The notes under the pieces were generated by a model that searched no databases, was not told the DNA's origin, and saw only the letters and a list, made by a program, of their open reading frames with translations. Made by a program: the position numbers and the translations under genes. A DNA stretch of 64,000 nt from Buddleja alternifolia. Taxonomy: Eukaryota; Streptophyta; Magnoliopsida; Lamiales; Scrophulariaceae. Each line of letters opens with the position of its first letter. Positions within the stretch are counted from its first letter, which is position 1. Shown here one piece after another: positions 1 to 11,700 of the stretch. The stretch is from assembly GCA_019426215.1 (NCBI GenBank), contig CM033393.1:29514591-29578590 (forward strand), given 5' to 3'.

Positions 1-640
1 TCAAGATTAGTGTAGAAATTACACACACATGTGGCCTGCTCCTTTCTCACATTAAAATCTAAACAAATAGAGCCAATCGAATTGAATCTTGAAAATTGCA
101 TAGAGGGAATTATAACATAAATAAAAGCAAACTATGTATTTTTAACCACAAAAAAATACTACATAAATGTAAAGAGTGAGCTTTTTTATACCTTTTCTTC
201 AAACGAAAAAAGAAAAGCTTCTTTATACCTTGGATATGGTTAGCTCCTTTCAATCGTGGGACTCTTGGTGCCTCAGCAAATAAAGCCATTTTTTTACTTT
301 AGATCTAGGTTAATATTGACTTATGAGTCTTGTTTATGTATATTTTGGAAGACAAATTAAATTACATACATGCTCGTATATGTACATACACATATACATA
401 TATATACACCAAGAATTGATTCAAAACTCCATGTTCACATGCCTAAGAAGAGCGAAAAGGTCTATTCACAACTGGTAGTTTCTCCTGTATCGATTTGTTT
501 GCGGCATTTTTTACTGAACTAGGGCTTCTTTAGGTCTGGGAAGAAGTAGGGTTCACTGAACTTGAGTTGAAAAATATTGAAAATTCAGTTTTGAATCGGG
601 GCTTATTTAGGTCTGCGAAGAAGTAGGGTTCACTGAAAGG
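1..640. other. AT-rich non-coding spacer
   Basis: I see no gene here. A TA/CA-rich simple repeat lies at about 376-410. A short imperfect direct repeat of period about 77 bp, sharing the phrase 'gaagaagtagggttcactga', lies at about 530-638. Confidence 0.6.
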
Positions 641-833
641 TCAAAAATAAATTTTCTCAAGAAGTAGGTTTTTCTCTTAATCTCTTTCGCTGAGAAGGGT
701 TTTCCTTAGAAGATGCAATTTGTACTAAGATTTAGGACTCTATAGTATCATTTTTCATTTTCAAATCTCGTTTCTAATGTTGAAAAATATTGAAAATTGA
801 CTTGTCAAAAGAATATTGATTGATTTAAGTAAA

Positions 834-1074
834 GGAGTGTGGTCCAGTGGTCTACAAGAGCCCAGCCATGTTTGAAATCTAGGAGAAGGGGATGTGGGGT
901 TTACTCCTACATCCTCCCCTGGGGGGCCCTGCGTTTATTGAGCCCGTCGTCTATGGGTTACCTAGGGCCGATTACCTCCATACGTGGTTTGCGGACTATT
1001 GCGTATGGACAAGTTTGCTCTGCTTAATGACTGGCGGAGATTTACCCTGAGATTTTCAAAATAAAAATAAAAAA
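834..1074 (+). mobile_element. tRNA-derived SINE, degraded copy
   Basis: This is the same unit as the SINE at 1313-1578. The box A-like phrase 'gtggtccagtgg' is intact near the start. Box B is decayed ('tttgaaatct' in place of GGTTCGAAACC), and about 25 bases around it are missing relative to the second copy. It ends in an A-rich tail. The 62-codon reading frame over it is a by-product of the SINE sequence, not a gene. Confidence 0.75.
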
Positions 1075-1312
1075 ATATTGATTTTTGTGTTAGAAATGAG
1101 GGTATGTTTGATGAATTATAAATTTTTTCAAGAAGTAGGTTTTTCTCTTAATCTTTTTTGCTGAGAAGGGTTTTCCTCAGAAGATGCAATTTGTACTAAG
1201 ATTTAGGACTCTATGGTATCATTATCCATTTTCAAATCTCATTTCTAAAGTTGAAAAATATTGAAAATTGACTTGTCAAAAGGATATTGATTGATTGATT
1301 GATTTAAGTAAA

Positions 1313-1578
1313 GGAGTGTGGTCCAGTGGTCCACAAGACATTTTGCCGTGAGAGCCCACCCAGGTTCGAAACCCAGGAGAAGGAGGTGGCGAGAAGGGGA
1401 TGGGGGGTTTACTCCTACATCCTCCCCTGGGGGCCCCTGCGTTTATTGAGTCAGCCGCCTATGGGTTACCTAGGGCAGATTACCTCCATATGTGGTTCGC
1501 GGGCTATTGCGTATGGACAGGTTTGCTCTGCTAAGTGATTGACGGAGATTTACCCTGAGATTTCCCAAAAAAAAAAAA
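1313..1578 (+). mobile_element. tRNA-derived SINE with intact box A and box B
   Basis: Pol III internal promoter boxes are visible: 'gtggtccagtgg' (about 1318-1329) as box A and GGTTCGAAACC (1363-1373) as box B, about 35 bp apart as in tRNA genes. A roughly 200-bp tRNA-unrelated body and a 12-A tail (to 1578) follow. This is the layout of plant SINEs. 'atattgatt' occurs near both ends and may be part of a target duplication, but the exact 5' end is uncertain. Confidence 0.82.
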
Positions 1579-1625
1579 GATATTGATTTTTGTGTTAGAA
1601 ATGAGAGTATGTTTGATGAATTATA

Positions 1626-2209
1626 TTTGTTGCGAATTTTTATACGAAAAACGTGCTAAGAATGAAAATATATTTGGATAAATATTTTTTGAGATGAGTA
1701 GAATAACTAATGATAATCTTATTTTGACATAAAGTAAAATTGATGTGTAGTTACTAGTTAGTAATGTTGATAAATGTGAAGTGATATAATTATTGGGCCT
1801 TACTTTGTAATCTAGTGAATGCGGTTAGGCAATTTCAAGTTAAAAAAGGAAAATAAAAATGCAATGTCGTACTGCTTTAGAATTGACAGTCAAATGAATT
1901 AAATGCTTAATCAGCTTTTTTATTGACAATCTATATTGTACGATTTGAGGTGTTAAAACAAGACTTGTTCTCAATTTTTTATGAATTAGATTCTCAAAAT
2001 TTTGAATTTGAGTACCAAAAAGATGAGTGAAATTATATGGCCCAAAGGGCTTTCAAAATATTTGAGAATCAAGATTTAGAAATGAAAATGAAACCATACA
2101 AGCCTTTTAGATTTTTAGATCTCTAAGGGCATGCAAGTAATTTGAAAATTAATTTTATGGGCATATGTGTCTTTTAACTAGACATGCATTTATGGCAATC
2201 CATAGGACT
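1626..2209. other. AT-rich non-coding spacer
   Basis: I see no reading frame, RNA gene or repeat boundary that I can support in this stretch. Confidence 0.5.
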
Positions 2210-2218
2210 ATTAAATAC

Positions 2219-3033
2219 GGATTGGCTACTCTCCAATAACTCTTCCCACCAATTGTGTCTGATACATTCTTGGATGAGTGACATGTCATAAGAAACTTGA
2301 TCCAATGGCTTATATTATAATTTCTTAACCCAATAACTAACTCAAGTTATATCATTAGTATTCATTAATTAAGAAAAACTAACAATTATATCTCCTAATT
2401 TTTCTCTTTCCATTTTCTCTCTCAATCACGTTAAATACATATATGGAGAAAGGAACTAAAATCTCTCTTCTCATTTTCTCCCTCTCAATCACGTAAATAT
2501 AAATTGGAGAACAAAATAAAATTACCCGAGAGCACGACATCCTCCAACAAGAATATGCAAGGTTGTGACCATATCATTTTCCCCCTTAATATAGTGTCCC
2601 GTAATTCTTCAAGTTTTTAATTAATTCTAGCATCCCTGCCAAATAGATTTCATGGAAATCTGGTGTTCATCACATAGATATAGCAAATTTGTGTTAAAAA
2701 TGGTGGCGAAGCTTAAAAATGGGGAAGTTTTCAAAGAACATCGTAGAAGAATTTTACTTTAGTTCCTTTCTCCATATTTATGTTTAACGTGATTTTTTTT
2801 TTTTGATAATTTGTTTAACGTGATTGAGAGAGAGTGAAAATAGAAAGAGAGATATTAGGAGATATAATTCTATTTTTCTTTAAGTAAATATATTAAGGGT
2901 ATAACTTGAGTTAGTAGTTGGGTTAAGAAATTATAATATAAGCCATTGGATCGAACCCCTTATGAAATGTCACTCATTCATGAATGTATTGGACACAATT
3001 GGTGGGAAGGGAAATTGGAGAGGATCTTGATCC
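2219..3033. mobile_element. Mutator-like foldback MITE (815 bp, 9-bp target duplication)
   Basis: The sequence is flanked by a 9-bp direct repeat, attaaatac, at 2210-2218 and 3034-3042. The two arms are inverted copies of each other over about 250-300 bp: the left arm reads 'cttcccaccaattgtgtc' and the right arm holds its reverse complement 'gacacaattggtgggaag'. The 'ataatttcttaaccca' and 'tttctccatat' segments also pair. Termini are GGATTGGCTACTCTCCAA on the left and the complement of GGATCAAGATCCTCTCCAA on the right. A 9-bp duplication plus long terminal inverted repeats fits a non-autonomous Mutator-type element. No transposase is present. Confidence 0.85.
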
Positions 3034-3042
3034 ATTAAATAC

Positions 3043-3647
3043 CGCCTGGGAGGTTGGTATACTTAATCCCTTCAAAATGGAGTTGGGTACCAGACCAAGC
3101 ATTTTAAACAGGGCCACCATGTAATGAAGTACACAACACTTGGGTGTGTTGATCAGTCAATACACCCTTGTAAAGGAAAGTAAAGAAGCCCTAGTACTAA
3201 AGTATAAGTGCATGATTAGTACTGTCAACGCATTAAGTATTGCACTAGTGTATAACACTGATGCTTCATTGTAGCATTACTAATACTTCATAAGTGCACT
3301 ACTTGTACTTCAAAGATGCATTACTAGTCTGCATTCTATGTTTTTCATATTTTAGTTATGTGCAAGTAATACAACATCAATGCATGGCTAATATGTATTT
3401 TATTTCTTTTGTTTGATCTTGATATGTATTCTCTTACATGTTTTGTGCTTTACTTCGCAGATGCATTTCTTGTATTGCATTTATGCATTTGGTACTCCAA
3501 TTACGCTCGAGTAATATAATACTAATGCATGATTAGTCTTGTAAGATGTAATATTAGTTTTGGTGCAAAATACCCCATTATTGTCGTATTATTTGCACTA
3601 CAATTGTATCGATATTACTACTTCAAAAATGCGTTTGTAATACTGCA
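3043..3647. repeat. Degenerate short-period repeat rich in 'atgcatg..tagt'
   Basis: The stretch has no gene. It repeats a loose unit, 'aataca(a)catcaatgcatg', with 'tgcattact' and 'tacttc' phrases at irregular spacing. A further unit follows the solo LTR at about 4221-4285, so the LTR landed inside this repeat array. Confidence 0.5.
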
Positions 3648-4220
3648 TGATGTGCGTGGGTTTCACATCAATAATATTTATATTAAGATATGGGAGAATA
3701 TGAGTATTATGGAAAAATTAATATGTAATATAAAAGCAATAACGTAAATAACAAGAGATTTAACGTGGTTCGGTCCAAAAATTAGACCTACGTCCATGGT
3801 AGTGAAGAGTTCGGATCCCTTTTTATTGATATTGGAGTCGATATATGTACAAAATTTGATGTGGGGGGGGGAGGGGGTTAAATGGGGTAGGTCAACTATG
3901 CTAAATATACATTTGGTAACAAGAATAAGTCATAATATATCCATATGAGGCTACAATCAATTCGGGTATAATTGGGAAAGATAGGCTGGATCTCCGCAGG
4001 TCTATACATGGTAAGATTGAGGATTGATTGGATCTTGTCTCCTAGCTGTCCATAATCACCGCTGCCCTACCTATGCAGGTCGGGTCATCTGGTCCTCCAG
4101 CTAAGCCTGTCTGCATATGATATCTTCTAGAAGGATCCAAGTCCACGAAATCATTGGGCTTGAGCCCATATGATATTAGACAACCCAGCTTGGCCCAAAG
4201 ACGGATTTTCACCCACATCA
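3648..4220 (-). repeat. Solo LTR (573 bp, CTGCA target duplication)
   Basis: CTGCA flanks the unit at 3643-3647 and 4221-4225. The unit runs TG...CA with matching inverted ends (TGATGTG...). Read on the minus strand it begins TGATGTGGGTG, has an AATAAA-type signal ('tcaataaaaaggg'), and then the phrase 'gaaccacgttaaatctcttg', which is common near the 3' end of plant LTRs. No internal coding region is attached, so it is a solo LTR left by LTR-LTR recombination. A poly-G run at 3866-3884 lies within it. The superfamily cannot be set from this alone. Confidence 0.8.
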
Positions 4221-4225
4221 CTGCA

Positions 4226-4820
4226 TTTTATGCATTTGGTACTTCAACTAATTGTGAATAATACAACATCAATGCATGGTGTGTCTCGTTCGATGAACCA
4301 TTGGTGCTACATTGGTGCAGAAACTTCATTTAACATTGTCATTCTTTGATAATTGACCAACCACATTTTTATATAATTGTAGGATATTTTAGTACTTTTA
4401 TCAATAAAGTTGATAAATCAACTTATATAATGTGTTCAGATTATGGTAAAAGATTTTCTTATACATTTGGTGTTTTCCTACAAACTTGGTTAATAAATTT
4501 GTTGTATTTGTATGAATAAGTTTTTTATACCCTAACATATAAAACGTATAATAATAATAAAACTAGTATAATAAAAAAGTTTATCCATATACATAAAAAA
4601 CAATGTGCAACTTTAATTAAATTATTAATTTGTTTCAAGAGAATAATAATATTATACTAACATGGTTAAGGAATATTAAAAAGAGGATTAAAGTGTATAA
4701 ATTAGAAAGTTATCCAATTTGTGTAATTTTTTTATATCATACTTTGTCATCCCAAAATTAAATATTATGCAAATAAGAACAAATTTTAACATGATAAATT
4801 GCATCTTGATGTATGGTCTC
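4226..4820. other. AT-rich non-coding spacer
   Basis: One degenerate unit of the upstream repeat lies at about 4230-4285. Otherwise I see nothing that can be annotated. Confidence 0.5.
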
Positions 4821-6120
4821 TTGTGTGTAGTTTAGGTCGGTTTTTGCTTCGTTTTCAGGGTCTTATTGTTGTTTTGTGTATGGTCTTGGTGTTTTTCATC
4901 ATATTTTGGTTGGACTGCTGTTGGAAGTTATTTTGGGTTGCAGGATAGCATAAAGTGGACATAATGGACTAGATTTGGATGCTAGCATTGATTGGTTCGA
5001 GACCAAGCTCAAAGGGAGCAAGAACGGAGGAAAAATGAGTTTCCAGACAAAAACATGGGGTGGTCCTGTGTTTTTTGGCACGACCGTGCTGCGCGTCTGC
5101 GTTTTTTATTTCCCCATGCTTTTTATCAATTATTTTTCTTACTTTGACCCAACTTGTTGGGGGATATAAATAAGGTTTTGAGAGACTGAAAAAGGAGGAG
5201 AGAGTTACAACATTAAGGTTAGAAAAGAGAGTCTTTTTCTTCAAAAAAAACTTGGAGAGATTCAAGAAGAGAAAAAGGACGGCTTTGCAAGTTAGGATTC
5301 AAACCTTCGACAAGATTTAATCGAGAAACCAAGATTTCTTCTTTATTTCTCCTTTTGAATCATCGTTTGATATTGTTTATCATGACTATCTTTATTCTTT
5401 TGGTTTGTTTCCTTGATATGATGGAGTAATTCTTTTTATTCTAGGATTTTGGGATAACCCAATGATATGTTATCGATCTTAATTGTGATTTTCTCGTTAT
5501 TGTGGATGCATATGCATATGCTTATGATTCAATCTCTAATGTGTTTAATGCTTGCGGATTTGTTGGCCACATATTTGCATGATATTAGATATTAGGTGAA
5601 GGACTGAAAGGTGAAGCCTCAATATTGGAACACGAGAATTGAGCCTAAGATCTTTAATCACGAAAGTAGATTTAAGTCTTTTGAGGGTTTGATGCATTAT
5701 CATGGAGCTTAATGAGCTAGAATTGGTTCTAACCACTACGATAGTAGAGGGTTAATAAATTTGAGTATGTTATTATACTTTGAAAGAAGATAATAATCAA
5801 ATTAGGATAATATCCTTCATAAGTTAGCATTCGCCATAGTGAGAAAGACAGAGTAACGGTAGATAATATCATTGTGGTGAACCCTAATTCTAGAAGCCTC
5901 AATATATTGATATTTCTCGTAGTTTTATTTAATTGCTCTTGAATTTTAATTAGTTGAATATCTTTTAGTTTAGTTTCTTGATATCTTTACTTCATAAGCA
6001 ATTTATAATTGTTTTAGATTACTAGATTGTGAAAATTGATAATTAACAATCAAGTCCTCGTGAGAACGACAACTTTGTGCTACACAATAAGCCGTGCGCT
6101 TGCGCTAAACCCACAACACA
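4820..6120 (+). mobile_element. Probable LTR-retrotransposon remnant (LTR-like, with TATA box)
   Basis: No coding capacity is visible. A good TATA box ('gatataaataagg', about 5163-5175) is followed by a CT/GA-rich leader-like stretch. The 3' end ('caagtcctcgtgagaacgac', 'ccgtgcgcttgcg', about 6050-6105) resembles sequence I associate with the end of large plant Ty3/gypsy-type LTRs and their leaders. The boundaries are not fixed because no target duplication was found. It could be a single degraded LTR or a large non-coding derivative. Identification rests on recalled family features rather than on a match. Confidence 0.4.
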
Positions 6121-6166
6121 TCTGTTAAAAAATAATTTGAATGACAAATTTGGTACTCAATAAGAA

Positions 6167-6529
6167 GGGATAAAAACATTAAGCCCTTATTTTCACACTT
6201 CTTTGTAGATACTTTTTTTTCCACTATACATCCTAATCTTCGCAATATTTATATTTTTTTTTATAATTTGGCATATTTCGAAGGAATATTCTACCAGATT
6301 CAGAGCATGTACCACTTTTATGGACTAAAATGCAATTTAACACGAAACTTGTGGGTTATATTTGTCATTTTCCATTAAACCTCTTTTCTCCCTTTCTTCT
6401 TCATCTTAACACACACACACACATAGACACATTACACGCACACGCACACGTACACACACACACACACATATATATATGTACACACACACATACAGAATAA
6501 CACACACACAGAATCACACGCACGCAAAA

Positions 6530-6562
<33 letters not shown>

Positions 6563-7027
6563 TATATATATAATCACACATATTTTTATGTTGTATTGAG
6601 GTTTTCGGTGGGGGAGTGTTGATTGGGTGACGATGGTGGGACATGGTGGTGGCCGACAGTAGGTGGGACATTAATTGATGAAGAAAGAGAATTTTTATTT
6701 TTATTTTCTTAAATTAAATTATTTAATGAAATTTTAAAGACAAAAATAAATTTATTAATTTTTATTTTTTTTATTGTTTTAAATAATATTTTTTAATTAG
6801 AAATATAACCTTTTAAGGGTAAAAGAATAATTAATTAAAGTTCAGCTCTTAAATGATAAATTTTACCTTAAATGGCACATGTCCAGCATGTGATGATTTT
6901 CCGATGGAATATGCCAAAATATAAAAAAATGTAACTTTTGACAAGGTTAGGATGTAAAGTGAAAAAAAAGAGCATCTATAAAAAAGTGTGAAAGTGGTAG
7001 TTTGGAGGGTTTAATATTTTTCTCTCT
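6167..7027. mobile_element. Foldback MITE-like element with 8-bp target duplication and microsatellite core
   Basis: AATAAGAA flanks the unit at 6159-6166 and 7028-7035. The arms are inverted relatives: left 'ttcacactt..agatac....catcctaatctt....tttggcatatt' and right, on the opposite strand, 'ttcacactt..agatgc....catcctaacctt....tttggcatatt'. The centre is filled by (CA)n, (TA)n and (TC)n runs (about 6408-6575). An 8-bp duplication suggests a hAT-type origin, but the ends are too decayed to be sure. Confidence 0.65.
6408..6575. repeat. Compound microsatellite (CA)n/(TA)n/(TC)n
   Basis: Simple-sequence runs of CA, TA and a (TC)n block of about 24 bases stand inside the foldback element. Confidence 0.95.
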
Positions 7028-7035
7028 AATAAGAA

Positions 7036-7857
7036 ATATAATAAAAGAAATTTAGAAATTGAATGAAATTTGACAGAAAAAATTGATTATGAAAACGAAT
7101 AGAGAACAAAAAGTTTAAACAAAGAAATGAGAAAAATATTGTAGTTAAGTGTTTAAAGTATATAATATGGTAGTCGTAAGGACTGAATTGAATTTGGATT
7201 CAAAAGAAATGGGTTAATTTGGTTGTATGCTAATATTGTTACTTACTTCAATTATATTTTTTTCAATTACAATTGTACTTGGGTGGAGGAAGACATTGGA
7301 GTTTGTGTGGAGGAGATACATCTTATTCGATTGGGAAGTTTTAATAGTTCAGGGTTTTGGGCCTAGGTTTAAATTTTGGATTGAAGTTTGGATTTAGGTT
7401 GAATGTTTGAGATTAAAACTTGATCTCGGCTCAAACTTAAAGTTGGGTCTAAGTGAGGGTTTCGACCAAATTCAAAAGTTTGGGTTTGAGCAATGTCAAT
7501 TTATTTCAAGACCTAGTGCAAAGTCATGGTCACATGAATTCTACGCGACAAACCTATGCATACATGTCTATTGTCTATGTCCATATGTTGTATTGTATAT
7601 GTATAATATATATAAACTATATTTGTGATTAAGACCAAAAATACGTAAATAAGGAACAATATTTTTTGAAGAAAGAAATAAAGAACAATATTGAGTGAAA
7701 ATTAGATATTTTGCACACTCACAGTAATATGATTGTATATAAGACTCTAAATATAAACTTTAACGCTTTCATGCTCTCAATTTTGTATATATTCTTACCA
7801 TGTCTTCTGGTCTAGGTGATTTAGGTATGCATGCCCATGCACAACAACACAGTACAT
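7036..7857. other. Non-coding spacer
   Basis: I see no gene. The 73-codon frame at 7407-7628 is a stretch of repeated 'gttgggtttg..gattaaaacttg' phrases with no recognisable protein signature. Confidence 0.5.
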
Positions 7858-7950
7858 ATAAAGTTCCAAGTTCAATTGACTCTTGCTTCTTTGTGGAAGA
7901 AGTTAAAATTGTTAGCCCCTACCCCTAAACAAACGCAAGAAGAATAAAAG
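7858..7950 (+). repeat. Upstream copy of a ~95-bp duplication bracketing a LINE fragment
   Basis: This stretch resembles 8625-8720. Both read 'aaagtt.caagtt', then 'gaagttaaaa.tg', then 'cccctaaacaaacgcaag' and 'aataaa'. The second copy lies directly upstream of the bisphosphate nucleotidase start codon, so this is a decayed duplicate of that gene's proximal promoter or leader. Confidence 0.65.
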
Positions 7951-7962
7951 TTAAGGACCCGT

Positions 7963-8424
7963 TTGGTAATCCTATTATTTTGGGTTTTTATTCAAGAAAA
8001 TGAACATGGAACATGGATAAGGGGGTTCAGTGGTCACATTGACTCATGTTCGGCGTTGGAGGCGGAGATGCATGTCATTCTATTGGGACTAGAAATGGCG
8101 TTGGACTTGGGCATTAAAAAAGTCATCGTGGAGTCGGATTGCCGAGTAGCTCTGAAGAGCATTGTGGAGGCCTCCAGAGCACATCACCATTTTGAGGTGA
8201 TCGCTAACATCCATCGTGTGCAAGCTCGAGACTGGGATGTCTCCTTTCAGTACATTTGGCGCGAAGGGAATCAAGTAACTGATGCTTTAGCTAAAAGGGG
8301 CATTAACACCCCTATGCACCACATGGATGCACCTATTTCACATATCTATCAACTTCTAGAGAACGATAGAGATGGTCTCACTTGGCCCCGTTTTGTGACT
8401 ATTAATCCGGGTTTGTCGGGCTAA
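7963..8424 (+). pseudogene. LINE RNase H domain (3' end of a truncated non-LTR retrotransposon)
   Basis: The 153-codon frame encodes a reverse-transcriptase-like RNase H domain of the plant LINE type. The metal-binding Glu region reads SALEAEMHVILLGLEMA (about residues 31-47), the central Asp motif is VESDCRVAL, and the C-terminal phrase is WREGNQVTDALAKRG. The N-terminal strand that normally carries the first catalytic Asp is missing, so it is a fragment. A stop codon is followed after about 35 bases by an A-rich tail (8461-8480), as expected for a 5'-truncated LINE insertion. It lies just upstream of a host gene, but nothing suggests it is used by the host. Confidence 0.8.
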
Positions 8425-8624
8425 GACATTTTGTATTTGGGTAACCCCATCATTTATTCAAAAAAAAAAAGAAAATAAAAAACGAGAAGTAAAAGTGGAT
8501 TTGGTAAAATTGTTTTTATTTTCTCTTTGTCAAAAACCGAAAGAAGAATAATATAATGTTTCTGTTTGCTTTTTTGGAAAAAATAGAAACGGCTATGGTT
8601 ACAAAACGGGCGTTAAATACTCCT

Positions 8625-8720
8625 AAATAAAGTTGCAAGTTGCAAGGCCAATAGAATCTATACTTCCTTCCGGGAAAGAAGTTAAAAATGCCCCAACCCC
8701 TAAACAAACGCAAGAATAAA
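8625..8720 (+). repeat. Downstream copy of the ~95-bp duplication
   Basis: This is the partner of 7858-7950. It sits 67-162 bases upstream of the ATG at 8787 and probably forms part of the 5' leader or core promoter. It contains 'cccctaaacaaacgcaag' and an A-rich run. Confidence 0.6.
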
Positions 8721-8786
8721 GAAAAAGGAAACAAAAAAACAAAAAAAAGAAAAAAGAAAAAACACAAAGGGACTCAACGGGGAGAG

Positions 8787-11700
8787 ATGAGTGCATCATC
8801 ATCAATTGGGACGCGAGGAATGTTACAGCTGCGTATAAATGCGACGAGTACACCTCCTTCTCTTCATATTTCCAAATCAAAACTCTTCCCAGGATTTCTC
8901 TTCTCTCTACCCTTCACCACTACCACTACTACTGCTACTGCTACACCGCACCTAAATCTAAATCTAAGAAGAAGAAGAACAACAACAACAACAACAGTTG
9001 CAGCAGCAGCAGCAGCTTCTGCTTCGAATTCAATGTCTTACGACAAACAACTAGCCGCTGCCAACAAAGCTGCTTCTCTCGCTGCTCGTCTCTGTCAGGT
9101 TTTATCTCTTTCTCTCTCTTTCACTTCCAACATTTCACTACCCGCATTCAGGTTTTTCATTTTGAGTTCCACATTGCCATGGTTTTATTGGGCCTGCCCT
9201 TATTGCTTTTTGTTTTGTATTGGGGGGAAATTTTAGACCAAATATGTTTTGTAAGCAAAAGTTAAGACTTCTTTTGATCTCAATTAAAGATCCATCCCTT
9301 CCCTTACATACATGATACACCCAACAACTATTCCTACAATATCAAATTGTTGACCTTAGCATACATCATGGCCACATAAGGCGAAATTAGCTCCAAAGCT
9401 CAGAAACTGAAAATCAAGGGTGGAAACTGCTGTTTGCAGCAACCCCAAATACTTTCATTCAACATAAGTCCGAGCTATATTATAAATGGTTTATAATCTT
9501 TTCTATACTTACCAATTTCCACTTCCGAGATTTAAGTTGTAACCCACTCTAGAATTTAAGAATGCTTGCATTTCGGTGAGAATGCTAATTTATGCTGTTT
9601 GACTTGTGACCGAGATATATATATATATATATATATATATCTATCTATTGCTGCCTCATTCAACAGAAGGTGCAAAAGGCCTTGTTGCAGTCTGATGTCC
9701 ATTCAAAATCTGATAAAAGTCCCGTCACCGTGGCTGATTATGGTTTGTTATTTCACTTTAAATCACTTTATATTTTTAGTTTTTACTCTTTTAATGAGAA
9801 TGAGTTCGCAGTTTGAGCTCTCCTTTAGTCCTTTCCCAAGTAGATTAGAGAATTGGGTTGGTCTATAAAGAAAAAGGAATGATGAAATCATCCGATGTAG
9901 TTCTACATTTGCGCCACATCCATATGCGCTAATGTTTAATTAAACTCTGAGAGACCCAAATGATGTTTGTTCTTGGCACTTAATATAGCTAAACCACTTT
10001 ATGCTGATCTTTTCAGTTTTTTCTGGCCTATGAATGTAGGAACCCCTCACTCCCCCTTTCTAATAGGTGACTCCATATTTCTTGATATGACCCTTCATTA
10101 TGAAAAAAGTGAATTCTTTCTGTTGTAGATTCTCTTCGCCTCCTAGCTCTCTGTTTGATACATGGGGGTTCTTAATTCGATAATTGGAAATCATATGGAG
10201 AACTTTGAAGTGGAGTTGTTTTCGATCACACTGGGGACTAAATGGTTAACTTTCAGTATGTATGAGAACAAGAGTTGAAGTGAGAAAGTAAGAGCTTCGA
10301 CTTTGAATAGAAATTAATTTTGGAGTGCCTTAAAATCGTCAAAGAAGCATCAATATTTATTGCCTTTAATATCAGTAGGAATCTAAAATTCATGTATTTA
10401 CTTGTATATAATAAAGTACACACAGCTTATACGAATTCGGAAAACTATATATAAAAGTCTGATGAGTGAAGTATACTAGAAACAGCTGGGCAACTTGTAT
10501 TGATATATTACTAATATAAGGCTGATAGGTCCACCTACTATTGATATTTTTACAGCGGCATTTCCTGTGAGAGAATTCAGTTGTCTTATTGTTTGTCATG
10601 CTTTTGTCAGAACTACTTCAGAAACTGAGGCAGTGCTAGTTGTCTTAGTGATCGTTAAATAATATGCATATCCAACTCACAATTTTTTGCTTTTATATAG
10701 TGATGCAGCAGTAAAATTTATCCATTCTTCAATTCTAACTTGTGCTTGCATATATTCTTCAGGTTCACAGGCTGTTGTTAGCTTTATTTTGCAGAAAGAG
10801 TTGCCATCATTGTCGTTCTCATTAGTGGCTGAAGAGGTATTCTTAGAACTCGTTGGTTTCTACCAATTGTTGGAACAATTTAGAGTTGTCAGCCTATCAA
10901 TCTAGTAATGTGGTCGATTCAGGCTGGCTTTCCCCCCCTATAAAATGGCCTCTTCTCTTGCTTTCTTGCTTTTCTCTAGATTTGTCAACGTATTTTGTCC
11001 AATTAAAGGTGGATGTTATCGGTTGATCTCTTTTTGAGTGAGCAATAAGATGTTTCTGTATTTTAGGACTCCGAAGACCTCCGGAAAGAAGAATCCAAAG
11101 AAACACTGCACCGAATAACACAACTTGTGAATGAGACCCTTGCTAGTGATGAATCACCTGATGTATCACCTCTATCTGAGGACGATGTGCTTATAGCCAT
11201 CGACAATGGTAAATCTAAAGGGGGTCCTCTTGGTCAGCATTGGGTTTTGGATCCTATTGATGGAACCAAAGGGTAAGTATGTAAATCAGGCCCAATAATT
11301 GGCACTCGTTCCGTCGACGAGACACTACGCTTTTCTATTTCAGTACGAGTATTTGGTAGTCCTTCCATCAGGGGATTATGAAAATTTGAACCTTTTAATA
11401 CTTATACTTTATTTGGCTAACTCTTCCATATAAATTGGCACCCTAATATTGAATTCAAGAAGTTCAATTATTGTATTAATCCTTGGCCTCACTTGTTTTC
11501 TGAAGCAGGCTACTTCAGTTAGCATGATGATTATAACAACATTCAAGAGACTTGAGTTCTCTCGAGACATCCATAAGATTCTTTGAATTGGTGTAACTTT
11601 CCTAAAAAGTGGAACAATGAGATGTGTAAATGAAGCAGTAATTGTGATAACACAGGCTTTTATGGAAAATTCTAGAGTTGTATTTTATTTGCCCATTACT

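Larger units (their letters stand above)
650..1625. repeat. Tandem duplication of a ~0.47-0.5 kb segment carrying a SINE
   Basis: Two head-to-tail copies are visible, about 650-1121 and 1122-1625. Each begins with 'caagaagtaggtttttctc' (658 and 1129) and ends with 'tgttagaaatgag' and 'gtatgtttgatgaatta'. Each holds one SINE at the same internal position, so the SINE was present before the duplication. The second copy is slightly longer because its SINE is more complete. Confidence 0.85.

Noticed and set aside
1313..1390. tRNA gene (box A and box B present)
   Set aside because: No cloverleaf with paired acceptor stem; followed by a long body and A-tail as in a SINE.
5545..5736. 63-codon minus-strand frame in the LTR-like remnant
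   Set aside because: No recognisable domain, no neighbours, and length within chance for this composition.
8688..8786. Upstream in-frame ATG for the bisphosphate nucleotidase
   Set aside because: It would add 33 residues that are almost all Lys/Asn/Arg, unlike a transit peptide; the segment is part of the duplicated leader.
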